Below are positions 29,559 through 38,457 of a DNA stretch of 64,000 bases, in pieces. Source of the DNA: Aliidiomarina sedimenti (lineage in GTDB: Bacteria > Pseudomonadota > Gammaproteobacteria > Enterobacterales > Alteromonadaceae). Position numbers and translations under genes: made by a program. The DNA lies in contig NZ_PIPN01000001.1 in the NCBI RefSeq assembly GCF_003986955.1, positions 887,538 to 951,537 on the forward strand, read 5' to 3'. Position 1 is the stretch's first letter. Every line of letters begins with the position of its first letter. Under the pieces are notes generated by a model that searched no databases, was not told the origin of the DNA, and saw nothing but the letters and a program-made list of their open reading frames with translations.

Positions 29559-31481
29559 TTGAGTCATTCTATTCAGCCTGCCGCCATCCATTTCAACCAA
29601 TCAGGCATGCCAATATCCGATCTCTTTGATGATATTTATTTTTCCAATCAGGATGGCCTGGCCGAAAGTCATTACGTTTTCCTGCAGGGCAACCGGCTAC
29701 CTCAACGTTTTCGCAATCTGCCCGCCGGCACACCGTTCGTGGTCGCCGAAACTGGCTTTGGCAGCGGTCTCAATATGCTGTTGACCGCCTTTGAATTTTT
29801 ACGCCATGCGCCAGCCGACGCTCATTTGCATTTAGTCAGCTTCGAACGTTACCCCATGACCAGCGCCAGCATCCGCCAGGCATTGCAACATTGGCCGCAA
29901 TTGCAAGCGCTGGTGGAGCAACTCGTTAGCTGTTACCCGCCGCTGGTCAGAGGCTGTCACCGGCTGAATTTACATCCGCGTATTACTCTGGATTTGCATT
30001 TCGGTGAAATACTGGACGCTCTGCCAGCCTGGCAGGTTGCGAATCCGAAGGTGGTCAACGCCTGGTATCTGGACGGGTTTGCGCCCAGTAAAAACCCACA
30101 AATGTGGCAGCCTGACTTGTATCAGGCAATGGCTGCAGCTGCAGCGGACACCTGTACACTAGCCACTTTCACGTCCGTCGGCAAAGTCCGCCGGGGCTTG
30201 CAGGATGCGGGCTTTGCGATGCGCAAACAGAAAGGGTTCGGCCATAAACGGGAAATGCTGGTTGGCAGTCGGGTGCAACCACAGTCACCCAAGCTGCGAG
30301 CACTGCAAAAAAAATCAGTGCCACAAACCATCGCCGTTATCGGTGGTGGCATCGCCGCAGCGAGTGTGGCTCAGGAGCTTAAGGCATACCGCCAACGGTA
30401 TAGTAGCGGCGACAAGAACAGTCTTAAAATTATTCTGCTGTGCCAGGACTCGACCCTGGCTGCGGGCGCATCCGGCAATGCCCAGGGTGCGGTCTATCCG
30501 TTACTGCAGGCGGATTTTACCCCAACTACTGAGTTCTACACCCAGGCATTTGTTTACGCACGCCAATTCTATCAACAGCATGCACCATCGTTATGCCACT
30601 GGAGCGGCGTACTGCAGCTCGCCTTCAATGAGAAAATGGCAACCCGCCAGCACCATAGTATGCAGCGTAGCTATTATCCCGCCGACTTCGCTACGTTAGT
30701 GGATGCCACTCAGGCGTCGGCTATCAGCGGCATACAGTGCAGCAGCGGTGGGCTCTGGCTGCCCTCGGCTGGTTGGCTCAACCCTGCGCGCCTGGTCGAA
30801 CAACTTATTTCTGAAGCCGTCGACGAATTGCACCTGAATACCCGGGTAGAGCAGGTTGAAAAACAGCAGGCTGGATTTTCCATCGAGACCAGTCAAGGCA
30901 CTATGCACGCTGAGCAGGTGATCTGGGCGAGCGGAGCTAACCTTCAGCAATTAAACCACAATCAACTTGATATCAGGCCCGCCGCCGGACAGGTTACTCA
31001 GATCAAGGCAACGGTCGCGACGGCCGCGCTAAAAGCCGTGATTTGCCACAAAGGCTACCTGACCCCGGCGGATTCAGGTCAGCACTGCCTCGGCGCTACC
31101 TTCACCAAATTAGCCAGCGGCGAAACAGACTATCAAGTCCACGCGGATCACGATGCGGCAAACATTGCACTAAGCGAACGTTATTTACCCTTAGCGATAA
31201 CCGAGAGCGACTGTGTTGCAGCGCGAGCCAGTGTTCGCGCGACCACCGCCGATCACCTGCCGCTGGTCGGCCAGCTGCCGCACGCACCACCCGGGGTCTG
31301 GGTACTAGGCGGATTAGGCTCGCGCGGCTTTACCAGCGCGCCCTGGTGCGCGCGTCATTTGGTTGACCGTATCTTTGGCCTGCCGGGCGCCACGACCCAC
31401 CGCGTTCAACGTGCCATTGACAGTAGCCGCTTACTAAATCGGGCTCAGGCAAGTCCCGCGCGAGCGCGCAGCTTGAGATAG
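29559..31481 (+). CDS. mnmC: Bifunctional tRNA mnm5s2U34 biosynthesis protein MnmC
   Basis: Performs the last two steps of mnm5s2U34 in tRNA wobble positions: FAD-dependent removal of the carboxymethyl group, then SAM-dependent methylation. It has about 640 residues when started at TTG 29559 (LSHSIQPAAIHFNQ...). The frame runs back to 29466, but the added residues do not look like family sequence. The methyltransferase domain is N-terminal, with ETGFGSGLNML near residue 70 and WYLDGFAPSKNPQMW near residue 170. The FAD-binding Rossmann motif VIGGGIAAASVA starts near residue 263. Its last 37 bases overlap the convergent yfcL gene. Confidence 0.92.
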   Translation: MSHSIQPAAIHFNQSGMPISDLFDDIYFSNQDGLAESHYVFLQGNRLPQRFRNLPAGTPFVVAETGFGSGLNMLLTAFEFLRHAPADAHLHLVSFERYPMTSASIRQALQHWPQLQALVEQLVSCYPPLVRGCHRLNLHPRITLDLHFGEILDALPAWQVANPKVVNAWYLDGFAPSKNPQMWQPDLYQAMAAAAADTCTLATFTSVGKVRRGLQDAGFAMRKQKGFGHKREMLVGSRVQPQSPKLRALQKKSVPQTIAVIGGGIAAASVAQELKAYRQRYSSGDKNSLKIILLCQDSTLAAGASGNAQGAVYPLLQADFTPTTEFYTQAFVYARQFYQQHAPSLCHWSGVLQLAFNEKMATRQHHSMQRSYYPADFATLVDATQASAISGIQCSSGGLWLPSAGWLNPARLVEQLISEAVDELHLNTRVEQVEKQQAGFSIETSQGTMHAEQVIWASGANLQQLNHNQLDIRPAAGQVTQIKATVATAALKAVICHKGYLTPADSGQHCLGATFTKLASGETDYQVHADHDAANIALSERYLPLAITESDCVAARASVRATTADHLPLVGQLPHAPPGVWVLGGLGSRGFTSAPWCARHLVDRIFGLPGATTHRVQRAIDSSRLLNRAQASPARARSLR

Positions 31482-31750
31482 AGGTTTTCGACGTGAATCT
31501 GATCCGCTGGTGTCAGCTCATGACTGGCATCAGCAATAGCTTTCTCCAGCGCAGGCCATAACGAGTCGCCTTGTTGTTCACCCTGCAAGCTCAACTGCGC
31601 CGCCACCAAATCGAAGTGACCTCGCAAATAGCCGCTGGCAAACAATTCATCGTCGCTGCCGTCTATCACCACATCGTCAAAAACGGGTTCAATTTGCTCT
31701 AAAAGTTCATCCAGGTTTCGTGCATTAGATTCTGCTAAGGGTTGGCTCAT
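31445..31750 (-). CDS. yfcL: YfcL family protein
   Basis: Small acidic protein of 101 residues. Similarity in size and pattern (FASGYLRGHFDLVAAQ near residue 39, a C-terminal basic LYLKLRAR) and the position right beside mnmC match E. coli YfcL. The function is unknown. It is predicted to be all-helical and cytoplasmic. Here the gene lies convergent to mnmC, overlapping its 3' end, and not downstream on the same strand. Confidence 0.72.
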   Translation of the reverse strand: MSQPLAESNARNLDELLEQIEPVFDDVVIDGSDDELFASGYLRGHFDLVAAQLSLQGEQQGDSLWPALEKAIADASHELTPADQIHVENLYLKLRARAGLA

Positions 31751-31929
31751 GGCTACTGCGTTCCTATGTTAAGCATTGCGCGGGCAGCTTTCGGGCTGCA
31801 TCGAACGTGGCGCCAGTATACGCAGTCGAAAACAGGCTGTCATCCATCGCCTCTGCAGCGGAAAGTTTGTTAAACTACGCCGAGTAACCCAAGCCTATCA
31901 ACCCAAGCCCTGTCAGTACCGAGGTCAGC

Positions 31930-32454
31930 ATGAGTTTTAAAATCGGATTGTTTTACGGGTCAACGACCTGCTACACCGAAATCGCAGCGGAAAAAATCCG
32001 CGATTTCATTGGCGATGACATCGTCAATCTGCATAACATCAAGGACGAACCGCTGGCCCTGACCGCTGAGTACGATATTCTTATTTTCGGTATCTCAACC
32101 TGGGACTTTGGCGAGCTTCAGGAAGACTGGGAAAATCAGTGGAGTGACGTCGGCGAACTGGATCTGAGCGGCAAAACCATTGCTTTGTTTGGTATGGGCG
32201 ACCAGAACGGCTACGCCGAGTGGTTTCAGGACGCCCTAGGCATGCTGCACGAGCATATTGCTGCGCCCGACATTACCCGGATTGGCTTCTGGCCGAACCA
32301 GGGCTATGACTTTATCGCCTCCAAGGCACTGAATACCGATCAGTCGCATTTTGTGGGCCTCGCTCTGGATGAAGACTGCCAGTATGAATTAAGCGACCAG
32401 CGCATTGCCGACTGGTCCACCCAGATACTGAATGAAATTGCGGACAGTATCTAA
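31930..32454 (+). CDS. fldB: Flavodoxin FldB-like
   Basis: FMN-binding electron carrier of 174 residues, the length of FldB. The phosphate loop GLFYGSTTCYTE is at residues 6-17, and the two aromatic isoalloxazine clamps are expected at STWDFGELQEDW near residue 56 and GMGDQNGYAEWFQD near residue 96. The cysteine in the loop and the length point to FldB rather than FldA. It stands alone with its own upstream region, and its 3' end almost meets the convergent HIT gene. Confidence 0.9.
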   Translation: MSFKIGLFYGSTTCYTEIAAEKIRDFIGDDIVNLHNIKDEPLALTAEYDILIFGISTWDFGELQEDWENQWSDVGELDLSGKTIALFGMGDQNGYAEWFQDALGMLHEHIAAPDITRIGFWPNQGYDFIASKALNTDQSHFVGLALDEDCQYELSDQRIADWSTQILNEIADSI

Positions 32455-32462
32455 CTGGTAGT

Positions 32463-32885
32463 TTACTGGCTGGTGAGTGGCAACGCCTGGCGGATCCGCT
32501 CTATCAGTTTATCTGCTTCATCGTTGCTATAAGATTTCGCCGGGTACTTACCCCATACCGGATCAGGCCACGCCGGGTCCTCAGTGTAACGCACGATATG
32601 GTGGATATGCAGCTGTGCAACCACGTTGCCCAGCGCCGCTACATTCAGCTTATCGCCCTGAAAGACATCCATCAATGCGCGACCCAGGGTTCTCGATTCA
32701 AGTTGCAGTTGCCCATAATCGGCTTCGCTGAGTTGATACAACTCACGAATATCAGCGCGCCGCGGTACCAGGATGCACCACGGGTAGTGCGCATCATTCA
32801 TCAGCAATACGGTAGACAACGGCAATTCTGCGACCACCCGACAATCACGCTGCAAACGCGGATCCAAGGTAAAGGAATCGGTCAT
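32463..32885 (-). CDS. HIT domain protein
   Basis: Histidine-triad nucleotide-binding family protein of about 140 residues. The triad region reads QLHIHHIVRYTEDPAWP, a variant (HxHH) found in one gammaproteobacterial HIT subgroup in place of HxHxH. The N-terminal half includes DAHYPWCILVPRR, the nucleotide-side strand. ATG 32885 is chosen because AAGGA lies just upstream; an extension to 32912 is unlikely. The substrate is unknown; HIT enzymes usually hydrolyse or transfer nucleotides. It follows the outer-membrane protein gene by 33 bases and may be cotranscribed with it. Confidence 0.85.
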   Translation of the reverse strand: MTDSFTLDPRLQRDCRVVAELPLSTVLLMNDAHYPWCILVPRRADIRELYQLSEADYGQLQLESRTLGRALMDVFQGDKLNVAALGNVVAQLHIHHIVRYTEDPAWPDPVWGKYPAKSYSNDEADKLIERIRQALPLTSQ

Positions 32886-32918
32886 AACTGCGTCCTTGTA
32901 AAAACTAAACATAAGGGC

Positions 32919-33509
32919 TTAAAAGAAATAGTAAGCAATGCCCAAACCTTGCTGCCGTTCACCGGAGCTAAGCAGGTTGAAGTTGAGCGATACGGAGAGT
33001 CGTTGCAACACTCTGTACTCTGCTTTTATTCCGAGCATGGCGTTGTGCTCGACCGTTCGCGATGAACTTAGCGTCGGCTCAACGAAGTGCGGGCTGCGGA
33101 TCCCACGTTGCATATAGCCAACCGTCGTTACCCAGGAGAAATACTCACTGACCCAGAAACGTTTGCCAGCACCAACTGACCATCCGTACGTTCGTCCCCG
33201 ACGGGTTTCGTACTCGGTCGCTCCGTCGTCGTCGGTACCCGTTTCACGCAGATAACGTAACTGGCCACCACGACTGAGCGTAGCTTCCACTAACCACTGG
33301 TTGTGCCATTGCCAGCGCAGTGCCAGGCCAACTTCATTAAACTTATCGTCAGCAAGCCAGTCGCCTTCGGCGGCAATATCAGTGTATCGCGACTGCAGCC
33401 CCTGGACTTCAAGGGCCAGCCCGGCCGCCGGCTGATCCGCCTCTGCTGTGCCGGACCACCAGGCCCAGCACAGCAAACAGCAAACAAAGGTCGAATGGAC
33501 CGCTTTCAC
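32919..33509 (-). CDS. Outer-membrane beta-barrel protein, unknown function
   Basis: About 196 residues with a signal peptide (first 24 residues, ending GTAEA) and alternating amphipathic strands that suggest an eight-stranded barrel. It ends in the aromatic YYFF typical of outer-membrane proteins assembled by BAM. The start is uncertain. GTG 33509 gives a clean signal peptide and has AGGAG about ten bases upstream, overlapping the stop of the peptidase gene. ATG 33548 lies inside that gene. Close linkage to the M28 peptidase implies one transcript. No specific family is recognised. Confidence 0.68.
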   Translation of the reverse strand: MKAVHSTFVCCLLCWAWWSGTAEADQPAAGLALEVQGLQSRYTDIAAEGDWLADDKFNEVGLALRWQWHNQWLVEATLSRGGQLRYLRETGTDDDGATEYETRRGRTYGWSVGAGKRFWVSEYFSWVTTVGYMQRGIRSPHFVEPTLSSSRTVEHNAMLGIKAEYRVLQRLSVSLNFNLLSSGERQQGLGIAYYFF

Positions 33510-33522
33510 CGACAGCAGACTC

Positions 33523-35208
33523 CTAGTGGCGCTGACGCTGGTCGTCATCACGGAATAAATTACCGAAATAGCTGTCATCAAGCCAGTACGGGCGCTCCGA
33601 CGTATTGGCGATTTCCTCGCCGATCGCGTAGTTAATCTGCGCGAATAGCGCGCCAAAGTCGTAACGGATTTCTCCGTAGGCTTCAGTCAGGCTTGGAATA
33701 TCATCCATTGGTCTGTGGTATTGCTCAGCGAAAAACTGGCCCCACACAGCACCACCGTCTTCCTCTTCATCCTGCGAAGTAAAACCAGTCATCAGGAAGA
33801 CCGCTGGAATACCGCGCTTGACCAGCATGTAGTGGTCAGAGCGGGTAAAGATCGCCTGCTCAGGCATTGGGTCAGGACTGGAATCAATCCCATACCGGCC
33901 AGCCGCACGTTCAACCACATCACCCAGACTTGAGTGAGCAGAGCCGAACGCGACAACATCCGCAAACGGGTACAGCAACACTGGCATATCCAGGTTAACG
34001 TTGGCTACCATCTGCGACGCTGGTACCGGCGGATTCTCAGCAAAGTAGTCGGCGCCTAAAAGCCCTTTCTCTTCGGCCGTCAGGGCGACAAACATCACCG
34101 AGCGGCGCGGACCCTCACCCCGTTCTTTGGCCTCCGCAAACATGCGTGCGGTTTCAAGCATAATGGCGACGCCAGAGGCGTTATCCAGCAGGCCGTTAAA
34201 GACTTTATTATCGGTACTCATATCGCGGGCCAGACCGAGGTGGTCAGAATGCGCGGTGTACACCACATACTCATCTTTCAGCTCCGGATCTGAGCCTTCC
34301 AGCACAGCAATCACATTCGGACTTTGCAATTCTTCATGCGTTGACTGCCGGGCTAAGGTCGCCTGCCCTGGCAGCGCGAAGCCCTGCGGGCTTTCTTTCT
34401 GCTCAAGTGTAGCAAGGACGTCCTCCCAGCTTTGTGCAGCTCCTTCGAATAATACATCAGCCGCTTCGTAATGCAGATACGCACTGCCTTCAATACTGGT
34501 ATGACCCTGTACTTCCCCTGCCTCATTTAACCAACGGACACTTGGCGCGTTCAGATACATCAGCGATGTTTCATAAGGCCGCACTGCTTCACGCTCCGGC
34601 GTATGCAAGGTAACAATCCCCACCGCCCCACGGTCTGCCGCCAGTTCCGTTTTCAGGCGGCTCAAATGCGCTGCTTCTTCACTCGGTAAATGCTCCGGGC
34701 GGCCATTTAACATCACCACAATTTTTCCATCCACGTCCAGCCCTGCGTAGTCATCAATCGCAAAGGTGTCAGACACCAGACCATAGCCGACAAATACCAT
34801 CTCGGCCGTTATGCTCTGTTCAGTGGCAGCAGCGCTTGGCCCGGTAAAGAACGCTTTCGGATACTCCAACTCGATCTCATTACCCTCTTTATGCACCACA
34901 AAACTGGCACTGTTAGCGACCAGACGGGTCTGCCGCGCCGGCATCCACTGGTAGTAGTCATCCTCGCCATAAGCGGCTAAGCCAAGCGCCTCAAAATGAG
35001 CTGCAATATACGCCGAAGCAATATCGTGGCCGCGACTGCCGGTATCTCGTCCTTCCAATAGATCGTCGGCCAGAAACTTCATATGCGCACGCACTGCATC
35101 TTCGCGCGCTTGTGGTTCTGCCGAATTCGTATAGCCACCGCTATACCCGGCACAGGCAGTCAGTGAGGCAGCTAACAGACCTGCTGCAATAAACTTCGCT
35201 CGAAACAT
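33523..35208 (-). CDS. M28 family zinc aminopeptidase lipoprotein
   Basis: Secreted lipoprotein peptidase of about 561 residues, lipobox SLTAC with Cys at residue 19. It contains a protease-associated (PA) domain inserted at about residues 125-260 and a C-terminal M28 catalytic domain. Zinc and catalytic residues can be followed: HSDHLG near residue 322, GLLDNASGVA (Asp), TAEEKGLLGA (Glu-Glu pair), NVNLDMP (Asp) and SDHYMLVKRGIPAV (His). It probably trims N-terminal residues from peptides in the periplasm or at the cell surface. ATG 35208 is preferred over the open extension to 35301. It is divergent from the TonB-dependent receptor. Confidence 0.9.
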   Translation of the reverse strand: MFRAKFIAAGLLAASLTACAGYSGGYTNSAEPQAREDAVRAHMKFLADDLLEGRDTGSRGHDIASAYIAAHFEALGLAAYGEDDYYQWMPARQTRLVANSASFVVHKEGNEIELEYPKAFFTGPSAAATEQSITAEMVFVGYGLVSDTFAIDDYAGLDVDGKIVVMLNGRPEHLPSEEAAHLSRLKTELAADRGAVGIVTLHTPEREAVRPYETSLMYLNAPSVRWLNEAGEVQGHTSIEGSAYLHYEAADVLFEGAAQSWEDVLATLEQKESPQGFALPGQATLARQSTHEELQSPNVIAVLEGSDPELKDEYVVYTAHSDHLGLARDMSTDNKVFNGLLDNASGVAIMLETARMFAEAKERGEGPRRSVMFVALTAEEKGLLGADYFAENPPVPASQMVANVNLDMPVLLYPFADVVAFGSAHSSLGDVVERAAGRYGIDSSPDPMPEQAIFTRSDHYMLVKRGIPAVFLMTGFTSQDEEEDGGAVWGQFFAEQYHRPMDDIPSLTEAYGEIRYDFGALFAQINYAIGEEIANTSERPYWLDDSYFGNLFRDDDQRQRH

Positions 35209-35312
35209 AACTAGAGAGTCCCTAATAGCTAAAAAAACTGAATGCACCCAGTGTACCGTCTTTAACAAAAGACCACCATGATCGGTTGCACTGCCTCCCA
35301 TTTAAATGTAAT

Positions 35313-35325
35313 GTTATATTATCAC
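35313..35325. promoter_or_regulatory. Probable Zur operator
   Basis: GTTATATTATCAC matches the gammaproteobacterial Zur core GTTATANTATAAC at 12 of 13 positions when N is counted as a match, and the flanks (AATG on the left, AC on the right) fit the longer palindrome in part. It lies 56 bases before the receptor ATG and about 105 bases before the divergent peptidase start. The consensus is from knowledge of Zur sites; binding is not shown. Confidence 0.66.
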
Positions 35326-35380
35326 ACGGAAAATCCGCTATGAAATCAGTTTATAAAAGCCCCAGATAGAGAGTGAAGCG

Positions 35381-37573
35381 ATGAAGTTGTTAAAAAAGCA
35401 CCCAGTCCATGTTTTAGTTAGCGCCTTGTTAATCAGTCCCGCCGCGTTGGCTCAGGACGAGGCGTCTGATAGTCATGAAGCTCTAGAGCGCATTGTGATC
35501 ACAGCAAATCCGCTCGACCGCACAGCGATTGAATCGACCCAGCCCGTATACGTACTCGCCGGCGACGCGTTACGCGAAGTCCAGGCACCGACGTTGGGCG
35601 AAACACTGCGCAACTTGCCCGGTGTTCAAAGCACCTATTACAGCCCTACTGCCAGTAGTCCGGTGATCCGTGGGCTGGACGGCCCCCGTGTGCGCATTCT
35701 GCAGAACGGCCTGGATGTCGGCGATGTCTCTCGTGGCGGACCCGACCATGCGGTCTCTACAGAAACCAGTACCGCTGAACAAATCGAAGTGTTGCGTGGC
35801 CCGGCTACCTTACTCTATGGAAGTGGAGCAAGCGGCGGTGTGGTCAACGTGGTTGATAACCGCATTCCACGGCAGCAACTACAAGGCACCGAAGGGCAAG
35901 TTTCGGCTGGTGTAGGCAGCGCGGCAAATGAACGCTCTGCCAGTGCCTCGCTACGTCAGGGTAATGGTCCTTTCGTTATGCACATTGATGGTTTCAAGCG
36001 GGACTCAGACGACTATCGAGTGCCAGGCTTTACTAACCCGGATGGCGAAACAGGCGAGCTGATTGAAAACAGTTTCACCGATGACATGGGGGCAACCCTG
36101 GGTGCCAGCTTTATTGGCAACCGCGGTTTTATCGGCGCCAGCTACGGACGCATCGAACGTGACTATGGCATTCCGGGACATAGCCACGACGAGGGCGAAG
36201 AACATGATCACGACCATGCTGATGAGCATGCGGACGAACATGGCGACGACCATGACAGTGTTATTGCCAGCATGACCCAGGACCGGGTTCAGATCCTCGG
36301 CCAATTGGATAACCCATGGCGTGGTATCGACCGGATTAATGCAAATGTGGGTTATACCGAGTTAACCCACGAAGAACTTGCTGGCGAGTACGTAGAATCA
36401 GCATTCAGTAAAGAGCAGACAGAGGCACGTATCACTGCCCGTTATGCTGAAATCGCGGGCTGGGGTGGAGCCTTTGGCGTTCAGTTAAAGCAGGAAGACT
36501 ACGATGCGTACGGAGTAGAAGCCTTTACTCCGGCCTCCTCCACCGATCTTGCCGGTATTTTCTGGCTCACAGAGCGTCGCTTTGGCGACCTAACTTACGA
36601 ACTTGGTGCTCGGGTCGAGTACGTGGAGCTGAGCACGGACGCGGTTGAGAAGCTGGACTACACCCCAGTGAGTGGGTCTGCAGGGGTTAATTACCGGGTC
36701 AATGAAATGCTCAGCCTTACCGCCAACCTTGCATACAGCGAGCGCGCTCCTCAGGCTGGAGAACTATTTTCCAACGGCGCACATTTTGCTACCCGCACCT
36801 ATGATGTGGGTGGCATTTATGAAATCCATGAGGAACATGCTGAGGGCGAAGAAGGGGCGGACGACCACGATCATGGGCATGAGGCTCATCACCTGGCTTA
36901 CGCAGACAACGCGCTGGATAAAGAGCGCTCAGCCAACCTTGATCTTGGCATGCACTATGATGGCATCAAGTGGCACTTCGATGCGAATCTGTTCTACAAC
37001 CGCATTAATGACTTCATTTATACCCGCAACACCGGTATTTTAAGCGCCGATCTTGAGGGTGACTTTGCGGGCGACCATGACCACGGCGAAGACCATGACC
37101 ACGAACACGATACCTCGGCTCTGGCGGTCTATCAGTACACTCAGGAGAACGCTGAACTCTTTGGTTACGAACTATCAGCACATTACCTGTTAGATGAAAA
37201 CTGGAAGTTCGGGGCATTTTCAGACTACACCCGTGCCCGCCTTCGCGACGGTGGTAACGTACCCCGTATCCCTGCTCAGCGAGTTGGTGCAGATATAACC
37301 TTCGCCCAACCAAGCTGGGACGCGAAGTTAGCGTACACCTACTACCTGAAGCAAAGTGATACGGCCGCCAATGAAGAGGAAACAGAAGGTTTTGGCGTGC
37401 TTAGCGCGTATCTGAATTTTTATCCGCAGCTGTCAGGAACCCGCGATATCGCCTTTTACGTTAAAGCGGAAAACCTGACCAATCGTTTAGGCTATGTACA
37501 TAATTCGTTCATTCGTGATTATGCTCCGCTGCCCGGCACCAATATAGGTGCGGGCGTGCGCGTTCGCTTCTGA
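35381..37573 (+). CDS. Histidine-rich TonB-dependent receptor, probable zinc uptake
   Basis: Outer-membrane TonB-dependent receptor of 730 residues. Signal peptide 1-24, a TonB-box-like ERIVITAN near residue 36, plug domain to about residue 165, then a 22-strand barrel ending in the aromatic VRVRF. Three loops are packed with His, Asp and Glu (about residues 267-292, 481-507 and 564-577), as in ZnuD-type receptors that bind zinc. With the Zur-like site upstream, zinc import is the best reading. Copper or a metallophore are less likely alternatives. A hairpin terminator follows. Confidence 0.88.
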   Translation: MKLLKKHPVHVLVSALLISPAALAQDEASDSHEALERIVITANPLDRTAIESTQPVYVLAGDALREVQAPTLGETLRNLPGVQSTYYSPTASSPVIRGLDGPRVRILQNGLDVGDVSRGGPDHAVSTETSTAEQIEVLRGPATLLYGSGASGGVVNVVDNRIPRQQLQGTEGQVSAGVGSAANERSASASLRQGNGPFVMHIDGFKRDSDDYRVPGFTNPDGETGELIENSFTDDMGATLGASFIGNRGFIGASYGRIERDYGIPGHSHDEGEEHDHDHADEHADEHGDDHDSVIASMTQDRVQILGQLDNPWRGIDRINANVGYTELTHEELAGEYVESAFSKEQTEARITARYAEIAGWGGAFGVQLKQEDYDAYGVEAFTPASSTDLAGIFWLTERRFGDLTYELGARVEYVELSTDAVEKLDYTPVSGSAGVNYRVNEMLSLTANLAYSERAPQAGELFSNGAHFATRTYDVGGIYEIHEEHAEGEEGADDHDHGHEAHHLAYADNALDKERSANLDLGMHYDGIKWHFDANLFYNRINDFIYTRNTGILSADLEGDFAGDHDHGEDHDHEHDTSALAVYQYTQENAELFGYELSAHYLLDENWKFGAFSDYTRARLRDGGNVPRIPAQRVGADITFAQPSWDAKLAYTYYLKQSDTAANEEETEGFGVLSAYLNFYPQLSGTRDIAFYVKAENLTNRLGYVHNSFIRDYAPLPGTNIGAGVRVRF

Positions 37574-37588
37574 TTACCACGCTCAGTC

Positions 37589-37616
37589 AAGGCCGGCTAC
37601 CATAGCCGGCCTTTTT
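37589..37616 (+). terminator. Intrinsic terminator after TonB receptor
   Basis: Stem AAGGCCGGCTA / TAGCCGGCCTT with a three-base loop (CCA), followed by five T. It lies 15 bases after the receptor stop. Confidence 0.9.
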
Positions 37617-37714
37617 GTTTACATTCAACTGGTTAAAACCACGAAATTTTAAAAAAAACCCGCTCCTATATCCGTTATACTAAATTCGTATTCAGCTTAA
37701 ACAGGAGTGTTTTC

Positions 37715-38107
37715 ATGCGTTTTCTATCTCGTCGACTGGTCATGCCGAACGATCTTAACTTCGCAGGTTCTTTATTCGGGGGGCGCATTCTGGAATGGAT
37801 CGATGAAGAAGCCTATATCTTTGCCAGTTGTCAGCTCGATGCAAAAAGCCTGGTTACTAAGCATATTGGCGCAATTAGCTTTGAAGCCTCAGCCTTTCAG
37901 GGCGACGTAGTCGAGTTTGGCCTGGCAATAAAAAGTGTCGGCCGCAGTTCACTGACCGTGACCTGCCTGGTCCGCAACAAAATCACCAAACAGAACATTT
38001 GCGTGGCTGATGATATTGTATTCGTCCATATTGACAGTGAAAGCCGCACACCAACGGCGCATGGACGAACCAAGCAGGAACTCGAATCGATCAAGTTCGA
38101 TATCTGA
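37715..38107 (+). CDS. Acyl-CoA thioesterase, hotdog fold (YciA-like)
   Basis: Single hotdog-domain thioesterase of 130 residues. The active-site helix region NFAGSLFGGRILEWIDEEA (residues 14-32) holds the conserved Gly-Gly and the catalytic acidic residue near the helix end, a pattern of acyl-CoA hydrolases of the BFIT/YciA group. It should hydrolyse acyl-CoA to free acid and CoA in the cytoplasm; chain length is not predictable. The ATG has AGGAG eight bases upstream, and a TATACT box lies at 37676-37681. Monocistronic by context, although the small lipoprotein gene follows 65 bases later. Confidence 0.85.
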   Translation: MRFLSRRLVMPNDLNFAGSLFGGRILEWIDEEAYIFASCQLDAKSLVTKHIGAISFEASAFQGDVVEFGLAIKSVGRSSLTVTCLVRNKITKQNICVADDIVFVHIDSESRTPTAHGRTKQELESIKFDI

Positions 38108-38129
38108 ACCCGGCTGACTGCACAACTAA

Positions 38130-38159
38130 AGGGCTCCATGCGAAAGCAGCAGGAGCCCT
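38130..38159 (+). other. Stem-loop before small lipoprotein gene
   Basis: AGGGCTCC (38130-38137) pairs perfectly with GGAGCCCT (38152-38159) around a 14-base loop. There is no U-tract, and the ribosome site GGAGG of the next gene follows immediately. It could be a processing or translation-control hairpin, or a weak terminator. Confidence 0.5.
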
Positions 38160-38172
38160 GGAGGCTTAATCT

Positions 38173-38424
38173 ATGAAAAAGCTATTGATAGTATTACTTC
38201 CGCTGCTACTGGTTGCCTGTGGCAACCCAAAAGTGACCCGTACTAATTACAATTTGCTTGATGTGGGCATGCACTATAGCGAAGTGAAACACATGTTGGG
38301 CGAGCCCGACTGGTGTGACGATTTTGACCGCCCCAACGAATGCCGCTGGGGAAGTGAAGACAAGTATATTGAAGTGAATTTTGCCGCACGCCGGGTGGTC
38401 AACACCAGCAGTGCGGGCTTATAA
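38173..38424 (+). CDS. Small SmpA/OmlA-like lipoprotein
   Basis: Lipoprotein of 83 residues: signal peptide ending LLVAC with Cys at residue 16, then one small domain. The pattern NLLDVGMHYSEVKHMLGEPDWC (residues about 28-49, given by its ends NLLDVGM and LGEPDWC) is that of the SmpA/OmlA (BamE-like) fold, where G-M-x-x-x-x-V-x-x-L-G-x-P is repeated in many envelope proteins. BamE itself is usually longer, so this is a relative of unknown role. A strong GGAGG precedes the ATG. Confidence 0.72.
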   Translation: MKKLLIVLLPLLLVACGNPKVTRTNYNLLDVGMHYSEVKHMLGEPDWCDDFDRPNECRWGSEDKYIEVNFAARRVVNTSSAGL

Positions 38425-38457
38425 CGGTCTTAGGTCAGCGTACCTTACTTAGGGGCA

